Below the pieces are notes generated by a model, which ran no database searches, was not told the DNA's origin, and was given only the letters and a program-made list of their open reading frames with translations. Both the position numbers and the translations under genes were made by a program. DNA of 64,000 nucleotides from Terrimonas sp. (GTDB lineage Bacteria > Bacteroidota > Bacteroidia > Chitinophagales > Chitinophagaceae), in the NCBI RefSeq assembly GCF_003075435.1, contig NZ_QCZJ01000023.1:29443-93442 (forward strand), given 5' to 3'. Position 1 is the stretch's first letter. Each line of letters begins with the position of its first letter. Shown here piece after piece: positions 28,339 to 36,169 of this stretch.

Positions 28339-28393
28339 GTGGGTGATTAAAGATTGAATACTTGATAAGTTGGTGATACCTGTAACAAGGTTT

Positions 28394-28431
28394 TGTTCGC
28401 TTGCGGACGTTATTGTGTTCGTTTTCGTACA
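28394..28431 (+). promoter_or_regulatory. Paired enhancer-like palindromes before copy 12
   Basis: Two 16-base palindromes of form TGTNCG-N4-CGNACA: TGTTCGCTTGCGGACG (28394-28409; last base off) and TGTTCGTTTTCGTACA (28416-28431). Start-to-start distance is 22 bases, two helical turns, as expected for paired dimers of an activator. The same arrangement occurs before copy 17. The binding protein is unknown; an NtrC-family activator is an inference. Confidence 0.65.
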
Positions 28432-28483
28432 TCTGGCAATACTGAAGCTTTAGTCGTTGCTGATTTTCAATTAGTTGAACTAA

Positions 28484-28498
28484 TGGCATATGAGTTGA
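28484..28498 (+). promoter_or_regulatory. Sigma-54-like promoter of copy 12
   Basis: TGGCATATGAGTTGA keeps TGGCA at -24 and TTG at -12 with the sigma-54 spacing (consensus TGGCACG-N4-TTGC), but lacks the final C. The GG lies 54 bases after the second palindrome. The start codon is 73 bases further on. A second weaker match (CTGGCAATACTGAAGCT, 28433-28449) abuts the palindromes and is less likely. Confidence 0.5.
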
Positions 28499-28570
28499 GC
28501 CTTTTTTACACTTCATGTCAGCATATTGGTCCAACTTATCAAGGCGGAGCGTCTTAAACAACATCTTATT

Positions 28571-30967
28571 ATGTTCAAAACATATTTAAAAACAGCCCTC
28601 AGAAATTTAAAAAAACATAAAGGAAATTCTTTCGTAAATATCGCGGGGCTCATTGTTGGACTCGCCGCCTTTCTTTTGATATTTCTTGTAGTGCAGTATC
28701 AGCAAAGCTTTGATGATTTTCACCAGAACAAAGACCAGGTGTATCGTGTGGTTCGCATCGGCAGAAATGCTGAAAACAGGGAATACAGGACAGGTGTGCC
28801 TTTTCCTGTTACCCAGGCCTTACGCATTGATCTCCCCCAGTTAAAAAATGTTGCTGCAATTTTTGGAGATGGCAATGTCCAGGTAAGCGCTACAAGCGAA
28901 GATGGCACTGCCATTAAAAAATTCAAGGAGAAAAACATATGTGCTGCTGATCCCCATTTCTTTGAAATGTTCAATTTTCCGATGGTTTCGGGAAATAAGC
29001 AAACAGCATTGCATGATGTAAATACAGTGCTCCTTACCAAAGATGTTGCAGCAAAATATTTCGGAGACTGGCATAACGCGATGGATAAAACATTGAAGTT
29101 ATACGGAGAAGTGATGAAGGTAACAGGAGTGCTTGAAAATATACCTGATAATACGGATTTCCCTCTTGGTATTGTGGTTTCATATGCTACACTTATGAAC
29201 GCGGGCAATACTGCCGATTGGTCTGGCATATCAGATGACAATTATTGCTTTATTCAATTGGATAAAAATGCTTCGGTTGACCATTTTAATAAATTGCTTG
29301 ATGAGTTTACGGATAAGCATATCAAACCTGTAAACCCGGGATATTTTCTTTCGTTGCAACCCTTGAAGGAAATACATTATGATAAAAGGTATGGCAATTT
29401 TAGCGGGCGTACATTTGGCAGGGACCTGGTGCTTGCGCTTAATATTATCGGAGCTTTTTTATTGATCATCGCCTGCATAAATTTTATCAATATCACAACA
29501 GCCAGGGCCGTAAATCGTGCACGGGAAGTTGGTGTCAGAAAAGTATTAGGAAGCAGCAGAAAGCAACTCATATTGCAGTTTCTTGGTGAAACCGGTATTA
29601 CAACTCTTGTCGCGTTGATGGGGTCGTTGTTGGTGGTACTAGTATGCATTCCTTTTGTAAACGAATTGCTGGATATTCATTTAAATATTGCTTTTTTATT
29701 CACGCCCGGTTTTATGCTATATGTTTTTGCTGTGTTTTTTGCTGTTGCTTTTCTTTCCGGCATTTACCCGGCATTGATTTTGTCCGGTTTTAAATCCGTT
29801 AATGTTTTAAAGAGTTCAATCAACATAAATACCAGGGGTATTTCTTTGAGAAGAGCTTTGGTAGTTTTCCAGTTTGTAATTGCCCAGGCATTGATTATAG
29901 GTACTCTCGTTGTTGCATCGCAGATGGATTATTTCCGGAATGCAGATATGGGTTTTAATAAGCAGGCAGTGATCAATGCAAGCTTTCCCGGCGATAGCCT
30001 CAGCGTTACAAAAATGGATGCTTTGAAAACTGAAATTGAAAAAATTAATGGCGTAAAGCAGGCAAGTCTCAGCATTTTTGCTCCTGCCGGCAGCGGTGGC
30101 TGGGCAACGAATTTAAATACTTCGGAAAATAACAAATCCAACCCCGGTATGGTTGTTCAGATGAAACCGGCCGATACTTCGTTCTTCGGTTTGTATGAAT
30201 TAAAACTTGTTGCAGGCCGTATTTATTTTCCATCAGATACCATGCGCGAATTTGTTGTAAATGAAACAACGGTGAGAAATATGGGTTTAACAAATCCGGA
30301 TAAGGCTATCGGAAAAATGATAAAAGTGGCAGGGAGATCCGGACCGATTGTTGGAGTAGTAGAAGACTATCACACATTTTCCCTGCGCGAAGCAATCAGT
30401 CCCACAGTAATGTCAACCATAAAAGATGCTTACCAAGTTGCTAATATAAAAATTGATATGCAAAAATCGCGGCAGGTTATTGCTGCTTTGCAAAAATTAT
30501 GGAACAGCTTTTATCCCGATTATGTATTTGAATATGATTTTCTTGATCAGACATTAGCTGCCTATTATAAGCAGGAAAACGAAATGGCAACATTATATAA
30601 AATATTTTCAGGCATTGCCATTTTTATTTCCTGCCTGGGTTTATACGGATTAATTGCTTTCATAGCTGCTCAACGCAGAAAGGAAATAGGCATCCGGAAA
30701 GTATTGGGAGCCCCTGTATACAATATTATTTTAATGTTATCAAAAGAATTTACCATGCTCATCATTATTGCATTTCTTATAGCAACGCCTTTAGCATGGT
30801 ATTTTATGCAGGGCTGGTTACAGCAGTATACATACCGGATATCAATGGATGCTGGTTTTTTTGTTGTTACAATAATTTGCTCTTTAATTATAGCCTGGAT
30901 AACTGTAGGGTATACAACCGTAAAGGCGGCTATTGCTAACCCAGTTAAATCACTCAGAACGGAATGA
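28571..30967 (+). CDS. FtsX/MacB-type ABC transporter permease, copy 12 (group C)
   Basis: 798 residues from the ATG at 28571 (MFKTYLKTALRNL). A longer in-frame reading from 28526 would run into the inverted repeat and has no family support. Group C by TARAVNRAREVGVRKVLGSS at T310, LRRALVVFQFVIAQALIIGT and PSDTMREFVVNET. Module 2 motif at about 700 is [16 protein letters not shown]. Closest in motif to copy 10. Copy 13 follows after only 40 bases, so this gene and copy 13 probably form a transcription unit headed by the sigma-54-like promoter. Confidence 0.95.
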   Translation: MFKTYLKTALRNLKKHKGNSFVNIAGLIVGLAAFLLIFLVVQYQQSFDDFHQNKDQVYRVVRIGRNAENREYRTGVPFPVTQALRIDLPQLKNVAAIFGDGNVQVSATSEDGTAIKKFKEKNICAADPHFFEMFNFPMVSGNKQTALHDVNTVLLTKDVAAKYFGDWHNAMDKTLKLYGEVMKVTGVLENIPDNTDFPLGIVVSYATLMNAGNTADWSGISDDNYCFIQLDKNASVDHFNKLLDEFTDKHIKPVNPGYFLSLQPLKEIHYDKRYGNFSGRTFGRDLVLALNIIGAFLLIIACINFINITTARAVNRAREVGVRKVLGSSRKQLILQFLGETGITTLVALMGSLLVVLVCIPFVNELLDIHLNIAFLFTPGFMLYVFAVFFAVAFLSGIYPALILSGFKSVNVLKSSININTRGISLRRALVVFQFVIAQALIIGTLVVASQMDYFRNADMGFNKQAVINASFPGDSLSVTKMDALKTEIEKINGVKQASLSIFAPAGSGGWATNLNTSENNKSNPGMVVQMKPADTSFFGLYELKLVAGRIYFPSDTMREFVVNETTVRNMGLTNPDKAIGKMIKVAGRSGPIVGVVEDYHTFSLREAISPTVMSTIKDAYQVANIKIDMQKSRQVIAALQKLWNSFYPDYVFEYDFLDQTLAAYYKQENEMATLYKIFSGIAIFISCLGLYGLIAFIAAQRRKEIGIRKVLGAPVYNIILMLSKEFTMLIIIAFLIATPLAWYFMQGWLQQYTYRISMDAGFFVVTIICSLIIAWITVGYTTVKAAIANPVKSLRTE

Positions 30968-31007
30968 ATTTGAAATAATCTCAAATTTAAAATTTCAAGT
31001 CCCTGAT

Positions 31008-33395
31008 ATGTTTAAAAATCTTTTGCTCGTTGCATTACGAAATTTTAAAAGAGACAAGTGGTATAGTCTCCTGAATATTCTCGGGCTTACCATAGGCATC
31101 ACCTTTGGATTATTCCTGATTTTTTATATTAAAGATGAATTGAGTTTCGACAGGTATCATGAAAAAGCTGAGCGGATATTCCGCATCAATTCTATTATTA
31201 AAGAGGCTGACAGGGATACCATGCGCTGGGCAATAGCGCCATTTCCAATGGGACCGGCGCTGGCAAAAGATTATCCTGAAGTTGAAGAAGCCGTTCGGTT
31301 TGTACGAAGCGGAAGAACAATGTTTAAGAATGGTGGATTGAGATTGTATGAAGACAAAGTTTTTTTTGCAGACAGCAATGTATTCCGTGTATTTACCTGT
31401 CCGTTTATTGAGGGCGATCCGAAAACCGCATTGATAGAACCCAATACACTGGTGCTGTCAGAATCATCTGCTATCAAATTCTTTGGGGCAAATAAAAGTT
31501 ACCTGGGTAAAACCCTTGAAAATGTTAATGGCAGAGTATATAAGGTAACAGGAGTGATGAAAGATGTTCCTAAGAATTCTCATTTGATCTTTAATATACT
31601 GGTTTCGAGAAATACCCTGCCGGCAGACTTTGCCAATAACTGGGGAAGTTTTGATTTTTATACCTATGTGTTATTAAAGCCGGGAACCACGGCTGCGGCT
31701 TTTGACACCAAGATGAAGCCGATGTATGATAAATATCTTGCCTCGATTTTCGCACAGTATAATATTAAGATATATTTCGAAACACAACCCATTACTTCAA
31801 TTCATCTTCATTCAACTACTACTAATGAGCCTGAAGAAACAGGCAGCATGTCATACATTTATATCTTTTCCGCGGTAGCCTTTTTTATGTTGCTGATCGC
31901 CTGTATTAATTATATGAATCTTACTACGGCAAGGTCAGCAAGAAGAGCCAAAGAAATAGGTATAAGAAAAGTTACCGGTTCAACTAAAGTACAGCTGGTA
32001 TTACAATTCCTGGTTGAGTCAACACTTACCGCTTTTATCGCCTTGCTGATGAGTATAGGCCTGATCGCGTTGTTCCTTCCTGTGTTCAATACATTAGCCG
32101 GAAAATTTATTTCCTTCGGTACATTATTCAGTCCGGATACTATACTTATTCTGTTGGCTGTAGTAGTTTTTGTTGGAATTGTGGGCGGCAGTTATCCTGC
32201 ATTTTATTTATCAAAGTTTAACCCGGTTAAAGTATTAAAGGGAAGCCTTGCCAAAGGCTCAAGCAATGTTAACCTGAGGAGATCCCTGGTGGTGATACAA
32301 TTTTCCATATCTATGATCATGCTCATTTGTACCTGGGTAGTATATGGACAACTCAAATATTTAAGAAATAAAGATCTCGGCTTTGATAAAGCCCGGGTGC
32401 TGACTGCTTCGGCTGTAACGGACAGGGATATACAAAGTGCTATTCTTTCCTTTAAAAACGAAATGCGTAATAATCCCCAGGTGCTTTCTGTAAGCTCTGC
32501 CAGCTCTGTGCCAGGGCAGGGTAATGGCTTTAATTTGTTTTCTATTCAAACAAAGGATGGTTATACAGATAAAGGAATAGACGTATATGCCATTGATGAA
32601 GACTATATAAAAACACTTGGGATAAAACTGGTAAAAGGCAGGAACTTTTCCGGGCTTGCAGATACGCTGCATGGTATGCTGGTGAATGAGAAGATGATAC
32701 AGGAATTCGGCTGGGGCGATAATCCTATTGGTAAAAGAGTGAAATTTCCGGGAGATACTTCAGGTAATTATCTTGAAGTAGTAGGAGTGGTGAAGGATTT
32801 CAACCAAAAATCATTGTATAATACCATCACCCCATTGATTTTATTATACAGGCCTAATACTAATCTTATCCAGTTAAAATTAAGCGCTTCGGATATTCCT
32901 GCTGCTATTGCAGGCATAGAAAGCACATGGAAGAAAATATTTCCTGATCTTCCTTTTCAATATACATTCCTCGACCAGGATTTTGATTCGCAATACGCAG
33001 CAGATCAAAAACGGGGGAAAATATTTACGGCATTTTCGGTTCTTACCATTATAATCACCTGCCTGGGGCTCTTAGGATTAATAGCATTTACAACAGAACA
33101 AAGGCAAAAGGAAATCAGCATACGTAAGGTGATGGGGGCAAATATTAGCCAGATCATTCCATTGATCACAAGAAATTTTATTGCGCTTGTTGGTATATCA
33201 TGCATTGTTGCTTTTCCCGTTGCAGGATATTTTATGTCTAAGTGGCTGAAGATATTTCCATACAATACCGGCTTGAGTATAATGCCTTTTATATTGTCGG
33301 CGCTTGTTGTATTGTCCATTACGATGCTTACAGTTATTTTTCATACCATAAAGGCGGCGGTGGCAAACCCGGTTAAGAGTTTAAGGATGGAATGA
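31008..33395 (+). CDS. FtsX/MacB-type ABC transporter permease, copy 13 (group B)
   Basis: 795 residues from ATG 31008 (MFKNLLLVALRNF); the in-frame extension to 30933 overlaps the end of copy 12 and is rejected. Group B by SMSYIYIFSAVAFF at TM2 and GVVKDFNQKSLYNTITP. Module 1 motif at T307 is [20 protein letters not shown]. Module 2 motif at about 697 is EQRQKEISIRKVMGAN, with S for G. The loop between TM7 and TM8 lacks the aromatic YR..WW pattern (FPYNTGLSIMPF). It ends NPVKSLRME. Confidence 0.95.
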   Translation: MFKNLLLVALRNFKRDKWYSLLNILGLTIGITFGLFLIFYIKDELSFDRYHEKAERIFRINSIIKEADRDTMRWAIAPFPMGPALAKDYPEVEEAVRFVRSGRTMFKNGGLRLYEDKVFFADSNVFRVFTCPFIEGDPKTALIEPNTLVLSESSAIKFFGANKSYLGKTLENVNGRVYKVTGVMKDVPKNSHLIFNILVSRNTLPADFANNWGSFDFYTYVLLKPGTTAAAFDTKMKPMYDKYLASIFAQYNIKIYFETQPITSIHLHSTTTNEPEETGSMSYIYIFSAVAFFMLLIACINYMNLTTARSARRAKEIGIRKVTGSTKVQLVLQFLVESTLTAFIALLMSIGLIALFLPVFNTLAGKFISFGTLFSPDTILILLAVVVFVGIVGGSYPAFYLSKFNPVKVLKGSLAKGSSNVNLRRSLVVIQFSISMIMLICTWVVYGQLKYLRNKDLGFDKARVLTASAVTDRDIQSAILSFKNEMRNNPQVLSVSSASSVPGQGNGFNLFSIQTKDGYTDKGIDVYAIDEDYIKTLGIKLVKGRNFSGLADTLHGMLVNEKMIQEFGWGDNPIGKRVKFPGDTSGNYLEVVGVVKDFNQKSLYNTITPLILLYRPNTNLIQLKLSASDIPAAIAGIESTWKKIFPDLPFQYTFLDQDFDSQYAADQKRGKIFTAFSVLTIIITCLGLLGLIAFTTEQRQKEISIRKVMGANISQIIPLITRNFIALVGISCIVAFPVAGYFMSKWLKIFPYNTGLSIMPFILSALVVLSITMLTVIFHTIKAAVANPVKSLRME

Positions 33396-33406
33396 CCTCA
33401 CCCCGG

Positions 33407-33431
33407 CCCCTCTCCGCAAGGCGGAGAGGGG
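33407..33431. repeat. CCCCTCTCCGC hairpin after copy 13
   Basis: Perfect 11-bp arms (33407-33417 with 33421-33431), loop AAG. Compared with copies 5, 9 and 14 the arm ends CGC/GCG instead of CAC/GTG: a paired change that keeps the stem. Confidence 0.9.
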
Positions 33432-33518
33432 AGCCTAAATACTCAGCAGTTGTGGAAATGGCAAGAGCGGGAGTTTACGGAGGCGTGGTAAGAAGTAAGT
33501 AGTAAGAATTTTATTAAC

Positions 33519-33554
33519 GCTGACAGCTGATAGCTGATAGCTCATAGCTGACCG
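33519..33554 (+). repeat. CTGATAGCT-type decamer array before copy 14
   Basis: Units gctgacag, ctgatag, ctgatag, ctcatag, ctgacc, preceded by aagtagtaagaattttattaac and followed by ccatttcaaatttcaaatctcaa touching the ATG. Confidence 0.85.
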
Positions 33555-33584
33555 CATACAACCATTTCAAATTTCAAATCTCAA

Positions 33585-35969
33585 ATGATAAAAAATTATT
33601 TCAAAATCGCCTGGCGTAATTTAAGTAAGAGCAAAGGATACAGCGCTATTAATATTGGCGGACTGGCAGTTGGAATGTCCGTAGCTATGCTCATTGGTTT
33701 GTGGGTAAATGATGAGCTGTCTTATGATAAGTATCATGAAAACTATGATCGTATCGCACAGGTAATGCAGCATGCCAGCTTTAATGGTGATATGAGTACT
33801 CAATCCGCTAACCCTGCTGCAATGGGACCGGAGATAAGGGCTAAATACGGCAGCGATTTTAAGTATGTGGTACAGGCATCCTGGGTTGGTGGTCACCTGC
33901 TTTCGGCAGGTAAAAAAGTTTTTAATAAAACAGGTATTTTTTTTGAACCTGATGCGCCGGAAATGCTTACGTTGAAAATGCTGAAAGGAACAAGACAGGC
34001 ATTGAAAGATCCCTATGCTATCATGCTTTCTCAATCAACCGCAGAGGCAATTTTCGGCAAAGAAGATCCGATAAACAAAGCTATTAAACTCGACAGGAAT
34101 TATGATGTTAAGGTAACAGGGGTATACGAAGATCTGCCAGATAATACTACTTTTCATAATATACAAATTATGATGCCCTGGGAATTATGGCTTATTCAAA
34201 ATCCGTGGGTAAAAAGAATGAATGATCCATGGGATAGTAATTTTTCCCAAACCTTTGCGCAGATCGCTGATAATGCAGATATGCAAAAGGTTTCAGCGAA
34301 AATCAAAAACACAAAATTGGATAATGTAGGCCCCGAAGAAAAACGTTATAAATGGGAAGTATTTCTTCAACCCATGAGCAAGTGGAAACTTTACAGCGAA
34401 TTTAAAAACGGGGTAAACACCGGTGGCAATATCCGGTATGTTTGGTTGTTTGGTATTACCGGCATTTTTGTGCTGGTGCTTGCCTGTATAAATTTTATGA
34501 ACCTAAGTACGGCACGAAGTGAAAAAAGGGCAAAAGAAGTTGGTATACGTAAAGCTATCGGGTCTTTGAGGTGGCAGATCATCAAACAATTTTTTACAGA
34601 ATCTTATGTAGTGGTATGCATAGCTTTTGCATTGGCTTTAGGACTGGTAACATTACTGCTGCCATTATTTAATGATATAGCCGGTAAAAAAATGATTATG
34701 CCATGGGGTAATGAAATGTTTTGGCTCACAGGTATCATATTTATTGTTATAACAGGTCTATTATCCGGCAGCTATCCGGCACTCTACCTTTCTTCATTTC
34801 AGCCGTTGAAAGTTTTAAAAGGCACATTCAAAGCCGGTAAAGGTGCTGCCATTCCAAGAAGAATATTGGTAGTTATGCAGTTTACCGTGTCGGTAATGCT
34901 CATTATAGGAACAATCATTGTGTACGAACAGATTCAGTATGCTAAAAACAGACCGATCGGTTATACGCGTAACGGCCTGATCAATATAGGGCTTGAAGAA
35001 GAAACAAGGCAGCATCTTGATGTGCTGGGATCAGCATTAAAAAATGCAGGAGCTATTGAAGAGATGGCAGCATCCAACAGTCCGCTTACCGGCGTTTGGA
35101 ACACAAACGGCGGATTTGACTGGGAGGGCAAGGATCCGAATCTTGCAGTTGATTTTCCAAATAATAATGTGTCGTTCGATTTTGGTAAAACAGTTAAATG
35201 GAAAATTAAGGAAGGTCGGGATTTTTCGAGAGATTATGCAACAGATTCTGCAGCATTTGTTATTAATGAATCTGCTGCAAAGTTTCTCGGGTTTCAAAAC
35301 CCGGTAGGTAAAATGCTAAAGTGGAATGGTACGCCTTTTACCATAATCGGTATTGTAAAAGATATAATGCAGGAGTCGCCATTTTACCCGGTACGTCCAA
35401 CGCTATATCATGTAGGCAGGCTTAATAATATGAATCATCTTATCATGCGCTTAAATCCGCAGAAGAATGCTGCCGGCTCATTGAGGTTAATTGAACAGGA
35501 GTTAAAAAAGTATGCGGCGGATGTACCATTCGAGTATAAGTTTGTGGATGAAGATTTCGGATCTAAGTTCAGTGCTGAAGAGCGAATAGGAAAGCTGTCT
35601 TCATATTTTGCGATACTTGCTATTTTCATTTCCTGCCTGGGCTTATTTGGAATGGCAAGTTTTGTTGCAGAGCAAAGAACAAAAGAAATAGGTGTAAGAA
35701 AAGTATTAGGTGCAAGTGTAATAAATCTGTGGCGTTTGCTGTCAACAGAGTTTGTGCTGCTCGTTGCTTTTTCATGTTTGATTGCAACGCCCATTGCCTA
35801 TTACTATCTTAATCAATGGCTGGGTAACTATGATTACAGGGTAGGCATAAGCTGGAAAGTATTTGTTATAGCATCACTGATCGCGTTGGTTATTACATTG
35901 CTTACGGTAAGTTTCCAGGCAATAAAAGCTGCGTTGGCAAACCCGGTGAAGAGTTTGAGGATGGAATAA
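33585..35969 (+). CDS. FtsX/MacB-type ABC transporter permease, copy 14 (group A)
   Basis: 794 residues. Group A by WKLYSEFKNGVNTGG before TM2, GGFDWEGKDPN and MQESPFYPVRP in the second periplasmic domain. Module 1 motif at T309 is TARSEKRAKEVGIRKAIGSL; module 2 at about 696 is [16 protein letters not shown]. Closest relative in the window is its right-hand neighbour, copy 15: the two share long stretches such as VAMLIGLW, VAQVMQH and SSP.T.VW..NGGF.WEGKDPNL. They look like an adjacent duplication. Ends NPVKSLRME. Confidence 0.95.
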   Translation: MIKNYFKIAWRNLSKSKGYSAINIGGLAVGMSVAMLIGLWVNDELSYDKYHENYDRIAQVMQHASFNGDMSTQSANPAAMGPEIRAKYGSDFKYVVQASWVGGHLLSAGKKVFNKTGIFFEPDAPEMLTLKMLKGTRQALKDPYAIMLSQSTAEAIFGKEDPINKAIKLDRNYDVKVTGVYEDLPDNTTFHNIQIMMPWELWLIQNPWVKRMNDPWDSNFSQTFAQIADNADMQKVSAKIKNTKLDNVGPEEKRYKWEVFLQPMSKWKLYSEFKNGVNTGGNIRYVWLFGITGIFVLVLACINFMNLSTARSEKRAKEVGIRKAIGSLRWQIIKQFFTESYVVVCIAFALALGLVTLLLPLFNDIAGKKMIMPWGNEMFWLTGIIFIVITGLLSGSYPALYLSSFQPLKVLKGTFKAGKGAAIPRRILVVMQFTVSVMLIIGTIIVYEQIQYAKNRPIGYTRNGLINIGLEEETRQHLDVLGSALKNAGAIEEMAASNSPLTGVWNTNGGFDWEGKDPNLAVDFPNNNVSFDFGKTVKWKIKEGRDFSRDYATDSAAFVINESAAKFLGFQNPVGKMLKWNGTPFTIIGIVKDIMQESPFYPVRPTLYHVGRLNNMNHLIMRLNPQKNAAGSLRLIEQELKKYAADVPFEYKFVDEDFGSKFSAEERIGKLSSYFAILAIFISCLGLFGMASFVAEQRTKEIGVRKVLGASVINLWRLLSTEFVLLVAFSCLIATPIAYYYLNQWLGNYDYRVGISWKVFVIASLIALVITLLTVSFQAIKAALANPVKSLRME

Positions 35970-35980
35970 CCTCACCCCAG

Positions 35981-36005
35981 CCCCTCTCCACGGGGTGGAG
36001 AGGGG
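35981..36005. repeat. CCCCTCTCCAC hairpin after copy 14
   Basis: Perfect 11-bp arms (35981-35991 with 35995-36005), loop GGG, 11 bases after the stop codon, followed by agcctaaacgcaagacggttaggg. Confidence 0.9.
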
Positions 36006-36090
36006 AGCCTAAACGCAAGACGGTTAGGGAAATGGTAAGAGGGGGCGTTGGGAGGAGAAGGAGGAAGTAAGTAGTGAGAATTTTATTAAC

Positions 36091-36127
36091 GCTGGCAGCT
36101 CTTGGCCCAAAGCTGATAGCTGATTGC
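36091..36127 (+). repeat. CTGATAGCT-type decamer array before copy 15
   Basis: Units gctggcag, ctcttggcc, caaagctgatag, ctgattgc after the same ttttattaac lead-in as before copy 14. The spacer then has catttcaaattttaaatatcaaatttaa before the ATG. Confidence 0.75.
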
Positions 36128-36169
36128 AGATCGCACACAGCCATTTCAAATTTTAAATATCAAATTTAA

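Larger units (their letters stand above)
28361..28543. repeat. 13-bp inverted repeats flanking the copy 12 control region
   Basis: CTTGATAAGTTGG at 28361-28373 and its exact reverse complement at 28531-28543. The 157 bases between them contain both enhancer-like palindromes and the sigma-54-like element. Confidence 0.65.

Noticed and set aside
28433..28449. CTGGCAATACTGAAGCT as the sigma-54 element of copy 12
   Set aside because: It abuts the palindromes with no room for DNA looping and has AAGC for TTGC; the element at 28484 matches the spacing seen before copy 17.
30933..31007. Upstream extension of copy 13 that overlaps the end of copy 12
   Set aside because: The 25 extra residues have no counterpart in other copies; the family opening M[FIL]K begins at 31008.
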